Positions 52,351-61,431 of a stretch of 64,000 nucleotides of DNA are shown in pieces (position 1 is the first letter of the stretch; each line of letters opens with the position of its first letter). Origin of the DNA: Streptomyces canus (GTDB lineage: Bacteria; Actinomycetota; Actinomycetes; Streptomycetales; Streptomycetaceae). The notes under the pieces are model-generated. The model saw only the letters and a list, made by a program, of their open reading frames with translations. It was not told where the DNA came from and made no database searches. The stretch is from positions 4,588,001-4,652,000 of the forward strand of contig NZ_CP107989.1 in NCBI RefSeq assembly GCF_041435015.1, read 5' to 3'. The position numbers and the translations under genes are program-made.

Positions 52351-53690
52351 CCACGCCGGGCGTCGACGACGCCGTACAGGACAAGCCGGAGAAGGAACCC
52401 GTCACCGAGCGGCGGTTGCATCCCATAACACCCCTCAGGCGGGCGTGGGCGCCGGTCGCCGTCGTCATCGGGTGGGCCGTGCACGACCCCGACCAGACGC
52501 AGCGCCAGCTGACCCGGCTGACGACCACCACGCTGCTGATCGCCCTCGCCGTCATCGTCCCGGCCGCCGCCCTGTACGGCTTTCTCACCTGGTGGTTCAC
52601 CCACTTCGCGGTGACCGACACGGAACTGCGCATCCGGACCGGGCTGTTGTTCCGGCGTACCGCGCACATCCGGCTCGAGCGGATCCAGGCGATCGACGTC
52701 ACCCAGCCCCTCCTCGCGCGCGTGGCGGGCGTCGCGAAGCTCAGGCTCGATGTCGTGGGCACCGACAAGAAGGACGAACTGGCCTTCCTCGGGGAGCGCG
52801 AGGCGCGGGCCCTGCGCGCGGAACTCCTCGCGCGCGCCGCCGGGTTCGCTCCCGAGACCGCGCACGAGGTGGGCGAGGCACCGGCCCGCGAGCTGCTGCA
52901 CACGCCCCCGCGCGATCTCGCGCTCTCCCTCGTGCTGACGGGCGCCACCTGGGGCAGTCTGGTCGCCGCCCTCGTCGTACCGCCGCTGCTGTGGATGGCC
53001 ACCCACAGCGTCTGGACGGTCCTCGCGACCGCCCTGCCGCTGCTCGGCGCGGCGGGCGCGAGCAGCGTGGGGCGGTTCGTCACCGAGTACGACTGGACGG
53101 TCGGCGAGTCCCCGGACGGGCTGCGCATCGACCACGGGCTCCTGGACCGCACCCACGAGACGGTGCCGCCGGGGCGGGTGCAGACCGTACGGATCGTGGA
53201 GCCGCTGCTGTGGCGGCGGCGCGGCTGGGTCCGGGTCGAGCTGGACGTGGCCGGTTCGTCCAACTCCGTGCTGGTGCCGGTCGCTCCCCGCGAGGTCGCC
53301 GAGGCGGTCGTCGCGCGCGTGCTGCCGGGCGTGACCGTGCCGCCGCTGTCGGCGCTGTCGCGGCCCCCGCGGCGGGCCGGGCGGTGCGTGCCCGTGTGGT
53401 GGCGCGGCTACGGACTCGCCGTCACCGACTCGGTGTTCGCGGCGCGGCAGGGGCTGCTGCGAAGGAGCCTGGCGCTCGTCCCGCACGCGAAGGTCCAGAG
53501 CGTACGACTCGCGCAGGGGCCCTGGAAGCGGCTGTGGCGGGTCGCCGACGTCCATGTGGACACGGGGGCGAACAAGACCGTCACGGCCCGCCTGAGGGAC
53601 GCCCAGGAGGCCGCGGAGCTGCTCAAGTCGCAGGCCGAGAGGTCGCGGACGGGACGGAAAGGGGCACGGCCCGACCGCTGGATGGTCTGA
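52347..53690 (+). CDS. Membrane protein with repeated bacterial PH domains (YdbT-like)
   Basis: Protein of 447 aa from GTG 52347, coupled to the upstream gene by a 4-nt overlap. Membrane helices near 63-85 and 195-240 alternate with three PH-like domains: FAVTDTELRIRTGLLFRRTAHI, DGLRIDHGLLDRTHETVPP and GLAVTDSVFAARQGLLRRSL. Each shows the R/L-I-x-x-G-L-L...I...R-I-Q pattern. Likely works as a complex with the single-PH partner at the cytoplasmic membrane. Confidence 0.9.
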   Translation: MTTPGVDDAVQDKPEKEPVTERRLHPITPLRRAWAPVAVVIGWAVHDPDQTQRQLTRLTTTTLLIALAVIVPAAALYGFLTWWFTHFAVTDTELRIRTGLLFRRTAHIRLERIQAIDVTQPLLARVAGVAKLRLDVVGTDKKDELAFLGEREARALRAELLARAAGFAPETAHEVGEAPARELLHTPPRDLALSLVLTGATWGSLVAALVVPPLLWMATHSVWTVLATALPLLGAAGASSVGRFVTEYDWTVGESPDGLRIDHGLLDRTHETVPPGRVQTVRIVEPLLWRRRGWVRVELDVAGSSNSVLVPVAPREVAEAVVARVLPGVTVPPLSALSRPPRRAGRCVPVWWRGYGLAVTDSVFAARQGLLRRSLALVPHAKVQSVRLAQGPWKRLWRVADVHVDTGANKTVTARLRDAQEAAELLKSQAERSRTGRKGARPDRWMV

Positions 53691-53720
53691 CCGCGCCCCT
53701 GGTGAGCCCCTGTGCGTCCG

Positions 53721-54986
53721 TCAGGAGACCGCGCTGCGCAGTCCCTGAAGGTCGATCTGTTCCGTCTCGTCGTGGGCGGTCAGGTCGATGACCTGGCCGA
53801 CGCCACGCGACTCCTCGTCGGCCGGCTTGAACTCCGCCTCCGACTCGGCCTTGTGCAGGGCGAGGGCCTCCTGGCCGACGACGTCGGCGAGGTCCTCGTT
53901 CTGCACGGCCTCCAGGGCGTCCCGCGAGGTCCCGGCCTTCGTGCCGAAGAAGTCGAACCCGCCCTCGATCCGCGGGCGCCGCGTGGGAGCCGCGGGCACG
54001 ACCGCGACCGCGGTCGGCGCGATGAAGTGCCCGGCGGGCTGCTGCTGCGGCTGAGCGGCTCTGCCCGTGGTGGTGGCGGCCGCGCGCTCATGCCCGTCGA
54101 CCGCCTCGGGCTTCCCCCGCGCCTCGTCCTCCTGCGCGGCCTCCGCCTCGGTACCGACGGCGTCCGCCGCGCCGGGAACCGCGTTCACCGGCTGGACCTC
54201 GGAGCCGGCCTTGTCCTTGGCTGCACCTTTGGGATCGCTCTTCGGGGCACCCTTGGGCCCAGCCTTGGCCTCCGGCTCGTCCTCGGGTTCGGCCTTCGTC
54301 CTCGTGGCCCCGTCGCCGTCCTCGTCGAGCCGCTTCAGCGCCGCGTTCGCCCGCAGGAACAGCCGGGACCCCTCCGGGGAGAAGATCGCGGGCCGCTCCG
54401 ACGTCTCCTCCGAGACCTCCGAAGCCTCGGCGATCTCGGTCTCCACCTCGACCGCGACCTCGGACCCGTCCTCGGCAGCCACCGCCACGGCCTCCGCGTC
54501 GGCCTGCGCCGCCGGCAGCTCGCGCGGCGGGGCGGCCTCTATCTCCAGCAGCCGGCGGCCCTCCAGGGCGCTCGCCCGCTCGGTCTCCGCCGTGGCGTAC
54601 CGCCGCAGCAGTGCCGCGTGTTCGTTGCGCAGCCCCGCCAGCTCCGCGCGCTTCGCCCGCAGCCGCTGCTCCAGCTTGACGCGCAGCTCGCGCGACTCCT
54701 CGAGATCGGTCTCGAGTTCGGCGACCCGCTCCTCGTGCCGCCACTCGTCGCCGGCACGCGCGCGCGTGAGGTCCGCGACCTGCTTGCCCGCCTGCGCGTC
54801 CCAACGGCGCATGACGGCCGCCCCCACGACGGCGACCGCCGCGGCGACCGCGGCTATCACGCGCAGCACGGCCTCTTGCGAGAACACCCAGGGGCCGAAG
54901 GCACAGACGAGGGAGACGCCAGCGATCGCCGACGGAGGCAGCAGCCTGTGCAAGGGCGGGGAATGGCGGTGACGTCCACGTGGCAT
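53721..54986 (-). CDS. Membrane-anchored coiled-coil protein of unknown function
   Basis: Protein of 421 aa. A basic N-terminus, two hydrophobic segments (about 18-34 and 40-58), then a charged coiled coil (about 65-150: EERVAELETDLEESRELRVK, LEQRLRAKRAELAGLRNEHA) and a long acidic, Ala/Glu/Pro-rich low-complexity region (about 160-340) before a more ordered C-terminus (RRPRIEGGFDFFGTKAG). No enzyme motif. TAAGTT lies 7 nt before ATG 54986. Could be a scaffold at the membrane; I assign no function. Confidence 0.78.
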   Translation of the reverse strand: MPRGRHRHSPPLHRLLPPSAIAGVSLVCAFGPWVFSQEAVLRVIAAVAAAVAVVGAAVMRRWDAQAGKQVADLTRARAGDEWRHEERVAELETDLEESRELRVKLEQRLRAKRAELAGLRNEHAALLRRYATAETERASALEGRRLLEIEAAPPRELPAAQADAEAVAVAAEDGSEVAVEVETEIAEASEVSEETSERPAIFSPEGSRLFLRANAALKRLDEDGDGATRTKAEPEDEPEAKAGPKGAPKSDPKGAAKDKAGSEVQPVNAVPGAADAVGTEAEAAQEDEARGKPEAVDGHERAAATTTGRAAQPQQQPAGHFIAPTAVAVVPAAPTRRPRIEGGFDFFGTKAGTSRDALEAVQNEDLADVVGQEALALHKAESEAEFKPADEESRGVGQVIDLTAHDETEQIDLQGLRSAVS

Positions 54987-54993
54987 GGCCAGA

Positions 54994-54999
54994 AACTTA
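54994..54999 (-). promoter_or_regulatory. Candidate -10 hexamer of the coiled-coil protein gene
   Basis: TAAGTT on the minus strand, 7 nt before the ATG at 54986. Confidence 0.4.
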
Positions 55000-55108
55000 C
55001 CGCGCGTAGGCGAATCATGGTGCCCCGCCCCGTAAAAACACAGCCACCCCGTTGCCTTCACACGACATCAGGAATCGGAGCGGTCGCCGAATTCGGCGTA
55101 TTGATCAC

Positions 55109-56236
55109 TCATCGATCACTCAGCCGCTCGCTGACCCACTGCAAGGTCGCCGGGATCTCCCGTCGCCAGGTGTTGAAGTTGTGGCCGCCGCTTTCCAGGA
55201 TGATCGACGAGATCCGCGTCGTTTCCGTCGCCTTCACCCGCTCTATGAACTTCAGCGTGTCCTTGTAGTTCGTCTCGCCCACCTTGCTGCTGCTGACGAG
55301 CAGTGAGGTGTCGGGCGCGGGCAGGTGTTTGAGGCACCACCAGAGGTTCGCGCGGTCGCGCAGCCCCTTGTCGCCCTGGAAGAGATCGCCCGTGGTGGGG
55401 TCGACGGGAGCGTTGTAGTACGGGGAGAGGCCCGCCCCCGCGGCGTACGTCTTGGGGTGGTGCATGGCGAGCTTCAGCGCGCAGTAGCCGCCCGTGGAGT
55501 CGCCGATGATCCCCCAACTCCCCGGTTCCCTGCCCACCCGGTAGTGCGCCGTCACCGCTTCCGGCAGGTCCTTCGCGAAGAACGACTCGGTCTGCGGACC
55601 ATCCGGAACGTCCGCGCACTCGGTGTCCCGCGGCGGTGCCACCGTCGGCCGCAGCATCACGAGGATCATCGGCCGCATACGGCCGTCCTTGGTCAGTTCC
55701 AGAGCGGTGCGCGGATAGTGGAGTTTGTCCACCAGCGCTCGCGCGGTGCCCGGATAACCGGTGAGCACGACGGCCGCGGGGAAGGTACGCGCGCGATAGC
55801 GCTCCTGGAAATACTCCGGCGGCAGATAGACGTACGCGGGGCTGGCGATGTGTGACGTGGGGCCGACGATGTCGACCTTCTGAACCTGCCCGACCGATGA
55901 CGGCCGAAAGCCTCCCCTGCCGGGCACGTTCCCGATCTCGGTCACCTTCAGCGGCCCGCGCGAACGGTTGCCCGGGGTGTGGTCGACCACCACGCCCTGG
56001 TCGGTCTCCCGGCCGAACAGGTCGGCCCAGGAGGCGTAGAACCCGTAGGCGTGGTTGGCGGCGAGTCCCAGCGACACGAAGAGCGAGAGCTGCGTCGCGA
56101 ACAGCAGCCCGATGCGGCCGCTGACGGGCCGCCAGCCACGCCGCGCCAGACGCGGCCAGAGCCACACCGTGCCGGCGAACAGCGCCACGGCGACCAGCAC
56201 CGTCAGCACCAGCGTGTTGTTGCTCGTGAGACCCAT
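55109..56236 (-). CDS. Membrane-anchored alpha/beta-hydrolase (esterase D/mycolyltransferase-like)
   Basis: Protein of 375 aa. Two N-terminal transmembrane segments (about 8-27 and 40-66) anchor an extracytoplasmic esterase domain from about 115. The nucleophile elbow is IGDSTGGYCALKLAMHHP (GxSxG), with an acid in SSSKVGE/NYKD region and the catalytic His in SGGHNFNTW. The fold resembles the antigen 85 and esterase D group, which act on lipids or wall esters. Divergent from the MprF-like gene (48 bp), suggesting shared envelope function. Confidence 0.87.
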   Translation of the reverse strand: MGLTSNNTLVLTVLVAVALFAGTVWLWPRLARRGWRPVSGRIGLLFATQLSLFVSLGLAANHAYGFYASWADLFGRETDQGVVVDHTPGNRSRGPLKVTEIGNVPGRGGFRPSSVGQVQKVDIVGPTSHIASPAYVYLPPEYFQERYRARTFPAAVVLTGYPGTARALVDKLHYPRTALELTKDGRMRPMILVMLRPTVAPPRDTECADVPDGPQTESFFAKDLPEAVTAHYRVGREPGSWGIIGDSTGGYCALKLAMHHPKTYAAGAGLSPYYNAPVDPTTGDLFQGDKGLRDRANLWWCLKHLPAPDTSLLVSSSKVGETNYKDTLKFIERVKATETTRISSIILESGGHNFNTWRREIPATLQWVSERLSDR

Positions 56237-56284
56237 TGCTTGCTTTCGCTTTCCTCGGCCTTTGAAACGGCTTTGAGGAGATGA

Positions 56285-58222
56285 GTGAACCTCTCCTCAC
56301 GAGACACCGTCCTAGAGGGCGCAATGTCGCCGGATGCCCGAATCAGGGCTCCGGATCCAGAGTCACTCGCAGAACCATGGGATGCGATGTCTGTCAGGAC
56401 AGATGAGGAAATGTCGGGCGGGGTTCCGATCCGATCAACACGGCTGCGGCGTGCACTGCACGGACCGCGCCCCGAGGCCGTCCCCGTCCTCGTCGCCAGA
56501 GCCTGCGCTCTCGTAGGCCTTCTGGACATCGCCGCCGGCGTCTTTCCGCGCTTCCGGCACAGTCGTATGCACACCATGGCCGAGGTACTGCCCGGCGCGC
56601 TCGGCCCGTTCGCGGCCGCGCTCTCGCTCAGCACCGGTGTGCTGTTGCTGCTGCTCGCCCACGGACTCAGGCGCCGCAAGCGCCGGGCCTGGCGGGCGGC
56701 CGTGGCACTGCTGCCGGCGGGCGCGCTGGCGCAGTTCACGTACCGTCACTCACTCGTCGGGGCGGCCATCTCGCTCGCCCTGCTCGCGCCGCTGCTGCGC
56801 CACCGCGACCAGTTCAGGGCGTTGCCCGACCCGCGCAGCCGCTGGCGCGCGCTCGCCAACTTCGTGCTCATGGGCGCCGGTTCCGTCGCGCTCGGGCTGA
56901 TCATCGTCAGCGCCCACCCGAACCGCATGGTCGGAAACCCGAGCCTGGCCGATCGCATCACGCACGTCCTGTACGGCCTCTTCGGCTTCGAGGGCCCCGT
57001 CGACTACCAGGGCGACACCTCCTGGACCGTCGGCGCCTCCCTGGGCGCCCTGGGCCTGCTCACGGCGATCACCACGATCTATCTCGCCTTCCGCCCCGAG
57101 CACCCGGCCGCCCAGCTCACGGAAGAGGACGAGAGCCGCCTGCGAGCCCTGCTGGCCAAGCACGGCGGCCGTGACTCCCTCGGTCACTTCGCGCTGCGCC
57201 GCGACAAGGCCGTCGTCTTCTCCCCCAGCGGCAAGGCGGCCGTGACCTACCGCGTCGTCTCCGGCGTGATGCTCGCCAGCGGCGACCCGATCGGCGACGT
57301 CGAGGCCTGGCCGGGCGCGATCGAGCGCTTCATGGACGAGGCCCAGGCGCACTCCTGGACACCCGCCGTCATGGGCTGTTCGGAGACCGGCGGCGAGGTG
57401 TGGACCCGCGAGACCGGCCTGGACGCCCTCGAACTGGGCGACGAGGCGGTGGTGGACGTCGCGGATTTCTCGCTCGCCGGCCGCGCGATGCGCAATGTGC
57501 GCCAGATGGTCAAGCGCATCGAGCGGGCCGGTTACGAGACCCGGGTGCGGCGCGTCCGTGACCTCGGGGAGACCGAGCTGGAGCGGATCCGGCAGGCCGC
57601 CGAGGACTGGCGCGGCACCGACACCGAGCGTGGCTTCTCCATGGCCCTGGGTCGCATCGGCGATCTGGCCGACGGCGACTGCCTCATCGCCACCGCCCAC
57701 AAGGCGGACGGCCGGCCCGGTCCCTACGGCGATCTGAAGGCGATCCTGCACTTCGTACCGTGGGGCACGGACGGCGTCTCCCTGGACCTGATGCGGCGGG
57801 ACCGCTCGGCGGACCCCGGCATGAACGAACTGCTGATCGTGGCGGCCCTCCAGGCGGCCCCGAAACTCGACATCACGCGCGTGTCCCTCAACTTCGCGAT
57901 GTTCCGCGCGGCGCTGGCACGCGGCGAGAAGATCGGCGCGGGTCCCGTGCTGCGCGCCTGGCGGGGTCTGCTGGTCTTCCTGTCCCGCTGGTTCCAGATC
58001 GAATCCCTGTACAAGTTCAACGCCAAGTTCCAGCCCCGCTGGGAACCCCGTTTCGTCGTCTACCGGGCTTCCGGCGACCTCCCGCGCATCGGCTTCGCCG
58101 CCATGCAGGCGGAGGGCTTCGTCAACCTGGCCCTGCCGTTGCCGCGCTTCCTGCGCCGCCGCTCGCACACCGCACGCGCGTGTGCCCACGCGGTCGCGGA
58201 GCGGGACGTCAGAGCGGCCTGA
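56285..58222 (+). CDS. MprF-like phosphatidylglycerol aminoacyltransferase (DUF2156)
   Basis: Protein of up to 645 aa. An N-terminal region (about 65-275) has six to seven transmembrane helices; residues about 285-620 form the DUF2156 transferase domain (FALRRDKAVVFSPSGKAAV, GDPIGDVEAW, GFSMALGRIGDL, SLDLMRRD, NELLIVAALQAA, SLYKFNAKFQPRWEPRF). Such enzymes move lysine or alanine from tRNA to phosphatidylglycerol, lowering membrane negative charge. No lysyl-tRNA synthetase domain is fused. GTG 56285 follows GAGGAG; internal ATGs at 56324 and 56387 are alternatives. Confidence 0.88.
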   Translation: MNLSSRDTVLEGAMSPDARIRAPDPESLAEPWDAMSVRTDEEMSGGVPIRSTRLRRALHGPRPEAVPVLVARACALVGLLDIAAGVFPRFRHSRMHTMAEVLPGALGPFAAALSLSTGVLLLLLAHGLRRRKRRAWRAAVALLPAGALAQFTYRHSLVGAAISLALLAPLLRHRDQFRALPDPRSRWRALANFVLMGAGSVALGLIIVSAHPNRMVGNPSLADRITHVLYGLFGFEGPVDYQGDTSWTVGASLGALGLLTAITTIYLAFRPEHPAAQLTEEDESRLRALLAKHGGRDSLGHFALRRDKAVVFSPSGKAAVTYRVVSGVMLASGDPIGDVEAWPGAIERFMDEAQAHSWTPAVMGCSETGGEVWTRETGLDALELGDEAVVDVADFSLAGRAMRNVRQMVKRIERAGYETRVRRVRDLGETELERIRQAAEDWRGTDTERGFSMALGRIGDLADGDCLIATAHKADGRPGPYGDLKAILHFVPWGTDGVSLDLMRRDRSADPGMNELLIVAALQAAPKLDITRVSLNFAMFRAALARGEKIGAGPVLRAWRGLLVFLSRWFQIESLYKFNAKFQPRWEPRFVVYRASGDLPRIGFAAMQAEGFVNLALPLPRFLRRRSHTARACAHAVAERDVRAA

Positions 58223-58260
58223 GCCACAGGCCGCGCGGTCCCGGCGCCCCACGCTGGGCC

Positions 58261-58266
58261 TAGGCT
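58261..58266 (+). promoter_or_regulatory. Candidate -10 hexamer of folP
   Basis: TAGGCT, 6 nt before the folP ATG at 58273. Confidence 0.6.
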
Positions 58267-58272
58267 GAACGC

Positions 58273-59133
58273 ATGAGCAAGCAGAGCGGACGCGGGCGCG
58301 TCGCCGGGCTTCCGGAATGGGACCGCTGCGCGGTCATGGGGGTCGTGAACGTCACCCCCGACTCCTTCTCCGACGGCGGCCGCTGGTTCGACACCACGGC
58401 CGCCGTCAAGCACGGCCTCGCCCTCGTCGAGGAGGGCGCCGACCTCGTCGACGTCGGCGGCGAGTCCACCCGCCCCGGAGCCACCCGGGTCGATGAGGAC
58501 GAGGAGCTCCGGCGCGTCATCCCCGTCGTCCGCGGCCTCGCCTCCGAAGGCGTCACCGTCTCGGTCGACACCATGCGCGCCTCCGTCGCCGAACAGGCCC
58601 TCGCCGCCGGCGCGGCCCTCGTCAACGACGTCAGCGGCGGTCTCGCCGACCCCGCGATGATCCCGGTCGTCGCCGACGCGGGCGCCCCCTTCGTCGTCAT
58701 GCACTGGCGCGGCTTCCTGGAGGGCGGCAACGTCAAGGGCGTCTACGCCGACGTCGTCGCCGAGGTCGTCGACGAGCTCCACACGCGTGTGGACGCCGTC
58801 CTCGCGGGCGGCATCCCTGCCGACCGTGTCGTCGTCGACCCGGGCCTCGGCTTCTCCAAGGACGCCGAGCACGACCTGGTCCTCCTCTCCCACCTCGACC
58901 GCCTCCTCTGCCTCGGCCACCCCGTCCTCGTCGCCGCCTCCCGCAAGCGGTTCCTCGGCCGTGTCCTCGCCGGTCCGGAAGGCGCCCCGCCGCCCGCGCG
59001 GGAGCGCGACGCCGCCACGGCCGCCGTCTCCGCCCTCGCGGCGCACGCCGGCGCGTGGGCGGTGCGCGTGCACGAGGTGCGCGCGACGGCGGACGCGGTA
59101 CGGGTCGCCCGCGCCGTGGAAGGAGCCCGGTGA
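58273..59133 (+). CDS. folP: Dihydropteroate synthase
   Basis: Joins p-aminobenzoate to the pterin pyrophosphate in folate synthesis, the sulfonamide target; 286 aa, TIM barrel. Signatures: MGVVNVTPDSFSDGGRW and LVDVGGESTRPGA, then SVDTMRASVAEQAL, VNDVSGG, DPGLGFSKDAEH and ASRKRFLG. TAGGCT lies 6 nt upstream, so it is probably leaderless. Stop overlaps the next gene (GTGA). Many Streptomyces have a second folP-like gene. Confidence 0.95.
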   Translation: MSKQSGRGRVAGLPEWDRCAVMGVVNVTPDSFSDGGRWFDTTAAVKHGLALVEEGADLVDVGGESTRPGATRVDEDEELRRVIPVVRGLASEGVTVSVDTMRASVAEQALAAGAALVNDVSGGLADPAMIPVVADAGAPFVVMHWRGFLEGGNVKGVYADVVAEVVDELHTRVDAVLAGGIPADRVVVDPGLGFSKDAEHDLVLLSHLDRLLCLGHPVLVAASRKRFLGRVLAGPEGAPPPARERDAATAAVSALAAHAGAWAVRVHEVRATADAVRVARAVEGAR

Positions 59134-59633
59134 GCGCCCCCCACACCGACGTGGAACAGGTGGAAGCCGCCAACACCGCCTTCTACGAGGCGCTGGAGCA
59201 CGGTGACTTCGAGGAGCTGTCCTCGTTCTGGCTCACCCCTGCCGACCTGGGTGTCGACGAGGAGTACCACGACCCGGCCGACGTCGGCGTGGTCTCCTGT
59301 GTGCACCCCGGCTGGCCCGTGCTGACCGGCCGCGGCGAGGTCCTCAGGTCGTACGCGCTGATCATGGCGAACACGGACTACATCCAGTTCTTCCTCACGG
59401 ACGTGCACGTCTCCGTGACGGGCGACACCGCCCTGGTGACATGCACCGAGAACATCCTCAGCGGCGGCCCGGCACCCGAGGGCGGCGAGGAGCTCGGACC
59501 ACTCGTCGGCCAGCTGGTGGTCGCCACGAACGTGTTCCGCCGCACCCCCGAGGGCTGGAAGATGTGGTCCCACCACGCCTCTCCGGTGCTGGCCGAGAAC
59601 GACGAGGACGAGGACGGGGAAGCCCCTTCCTGA
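59130..59633 (+). CDS. SnoaL-like (NTF2-fold) protein
   Basis: Protein of 167 aa with an NTF2/SnoaL-like domain: VEAANTAFYEALEHGDFEELSSFW, VHPGWPVLTGRGEVLRSYALIM, ALVTCTENIL and TNVFRRTPEGWKMWSHHASPV. Function unknown; its position between folP and folB, with GTGA coupling to folP, suggests a role tied to folate or pterin metabolism. Acidic C-terminus. Confidence 0.88.
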   Translation: MSAPHTDVEQVEAANTAFYEALEHGDFEELSSFWLTPADLGVDEEYHDPADVGVVSCVHPGWPVLTGRGEVLRSYALIMANTDYIQFFLTDVHVSVTGDTALVTCTENILSGGPAPEGGEELGPLVGQLVVATNVFRRTPEGWKMWSHHASPVLAENDEDEDGEAPS

Positions 59634-59668
59634 ACCCGTCGGGACCAACAAGTGGTTGGAATCACGAA

Positions 59669-59719
59669 CCCCTGGGTATGGGCGGCTACCAACCCGTGAG
59701 CCGCCGGGTTCCCCAGGGG
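59669..59719 (+). promoter_or_regulatory. Nested stem-loop upstream of folB
   Basis: Outer arms CCCCTGGG (59669-59676) and CCCAGGGG (59712-59719) enclose inner arms GGCGGCT (59681-59687) and AGCCGCC (59699-59705), all perfect pairs. It lies between the SnoaL-like gene and folB and could be a terminator for the former or a leader structure controlling folB-folK. Confidence 0.55.
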
Positions 59720-59870
59720 AAACACACCGTGAAACCTCCGGGGCCCGGCATCGGCCCGCGCCCCTGTGGCCCGGCCCTGTCGGTGCTCGCAGGTAGATTC
59801 GTTCGAGGCCGGTGTACCGCCCGCACGCGGTACGGACCGGCCGTCACCGACGATTGCAGGAGTGATTCGC

Positions 59871-60230
59871 GTGGATCGTGTCGCGCTGCGCGGCCTGAAG
59901 GCCCGCGGGCACCACGGTGTGTTCCCCAAGGAGCGCGAGGAGGGCCAGACCTTCATCGTGGACATCGTCCTGGGACTGGACACCCGGCCGGCCGCCGCCG
60001 ACGACGACCTGACGAAGACCGTGCACTACGGCATCGTGGCGGAGGAGGTCGTGGCCGTCGTCGAGGGCGAACCCGTCAACCTCATCGAAACGCTCGCCGA
60101 GCGCATCGCCCAGGCCTGTCTGAAGCACGAAGGGGTAGAGGAGGTCGAGGTCAGGGTCCACAAACCCGACGCACCGATCACCGTGCCCTTCGACGACGTG
60201 ACCGTCACCATCACCCGGAGCCGAGTATGA
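59871..60230 (+). CDS. folB: Dihydroneopterin aldolase
   Basis: Converts dihydroneopterin to hydroxymethyl-dihydropterin; 119 aa. VALRGLKARGHHGVFPKEREEGQTF holds the conserved Gly-x-x-Gly-x-x-x-x-E region, with DLTKTVHYGIVAE, LIETLAERIA and VRVHKPDAPI following. GTG 59871 is 7-9 nt after AGGAGT. Its stop overlaps the folK ATG (ATGA). Confidence 0.94.
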   Translation: MDRVALRGLKARGHHGVFPKEREEGQTFIVDIVLGLDTRPAAADDDLTKTVHYGIVAEEVVAVVEGEPVNLIETLAERIAQACLKHEGVEEVEVRVHKPDAPITVPFDDVTVTITRSRV

Positions 60231-60838
60231 CCGCGTCCTTCGCCGCGGGTCACAGCGACCCGACCGTACAGCCGGTGCCCGCCTCCGTCGTGCAGCAGGT
60301 GGACGCCGCCGACACCACCCTCCACAACCCGAAGCGGGCCGTGCTCTCCCTCGGTTCCAACCTCGGCAACCGCCTGGAGACCCTCCAGGGGGCCATCGAC
60401 GCCCTGGAGGACACGCCCGGGGTCCGCATCAAGGCCGTCTCCCCCGTCTACGAGACGCAGCCGTGGGGCGTGGCGGCCGACAGCCAGCCGTCGTACTTCA
60501 ACGCGGTCGTCGTGCTGAAGACCACGCTCCCCCCGTCCTCCCTGCTGGAGCGGGCGCACGCGGTCGAGGAGGCCTTCAACCGGGTGCGGGACGAGCGCTG
60601 GGGCCCGCGCACCCTCGACGTCGACATCGTCGCGTACGCCGAGGTGGTCTCCGACGATCCGGTCCTCACCCTGCCTCACCCCCGCGCCCATGAGCGCGCG
60701 TTCGTGCTCGTCCCCTGGCACGACGTGGAACCCGAGGCCCAGTTGCCCGGCCGCGGCCCGGTCGCCGAACTCCTCGACACCGTCACGCGAAACGGCGTGG
60801 AACCCCGCAAGGACCTGGAACTCCAGCTGCCCGAATAG
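60227..60838 (+). CDS. folK: Hydroxymethyl-dihydropterin pyrophosphokinase
   Basis: Transfers pyrophosphate from ATP to the pterin before FolP acts; 203 aa. VLSLGSNLGNRLETLQGAI, VYETQPWGVAADSQPSYFNAVV, RDERWGPRTLDVDIV and LPHPRAHERAFVLVP are the family blocks. An N-terminal extension of about 38 residues precedes the core. Coupled to folB by a 4-nt overlap. Confidence 0.95.
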   Translation: MTASFAAGHSDPTVQPVPASVVQQVDAADTTLHNPKRAVLSLGSNLGNRLETLQGAIDALEDTPGVRIKAVSPVYETQPWGVAADSQPSYFNAVVVLKTTLPPSSLLERAHAVEEAFNRVRDERWGPRTLDVDIVAYAEVVSDDPVLTLPHPRAHERAFVLVPWHDVEPEAQLPGRGPVAELLDTVTRNGVEPRKDLELQLPE

Positions 60839-60906
60839 CCGTTAAGGTCAAGACGACCACAGTCCGTGGGACAGCCCAAGGACCTCGGGGGAGCTGAAGG
60901 GGCACC

Positions 60907-61392
60907 GTGAGAGAGCTGCGCATCAGGTTGCTGGCCGGCGTCTTCGCCGTGGCCGGGATCCTGTCCTGGGCGGGCGCCCGCCTGTGGAACTCGGTCGGGA
61001 CCCTGCCCAGCGTCCCGCTGGCCGCCCCCATCGTTCTCGCCCTGATCGCCGTGGTCCTCATGGCCACGGCGCTCTCCATCCGCGCCCGTCTGAAGGCCCA
61101 GCGCGAGCGCGTCCCCGAGGCGAAGGGCGTCGACCCGCTGATGGCCGCCCGCGCGGTCGTCTTCGGACAGGCCAGCGCCCTGGTCGCCGCCCTCGTCTCC
61201 GGAATGTACGGCGGCACCGGCGTCTTCCTCCTGGAATCCCTCGACATCCCCGCCCGCCGGGACCAGGCCATCTACGCGGGCTTCTCGGTCCTGGCAGGGA
61301 TCGCGGTGATAGCGGCGGCCATCTTCCTGGAGCGTGTGTGCAAGCTTCCGGAGGACGACGACCGGAACACGGGCGCCGCGTCGACGGCGTGA
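60907..61392 (+). CDS. DUF3180 membrane protein
   Basis: Actinobacterial membrane protein of 161 aa with four transmembrane helices (about 7-27, 37-57, 83-104 and 119-141). GAVxF-type loop VDPLMAARAVVFGQASALVAAL matches DUF3180, which follows folK in many actinobacteria. Function unknown. GTG 60907 follows AAGGGG. Confidence 0.88.
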   Translation: MRELRIRLLAGVFAVAGILSWAGARLWNSVGTLPSVPLAAPIVLALIAVVLMATALSIRARLKAQRERVPEAKGVDPLMAARAVVFGQASALVAALVSGMYGGTGVFLLESLDIPARRDQAIYAGFSVLAGIAVIAAAIFLERVCKLPEDDDRNTGAASTA

Positions 61393-61431
61393 GGCCCGAA
61401 GTCGACTGAAGGTCCGAAACAGCCCGGCCGG

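Noticed and set aside
59669..59719. Tetrahydrofolate riboswitch upstream of folB
   Set aside because: The nested stem lacks the known THF-riboswitch core, and that class is not typical of actinobacteria.
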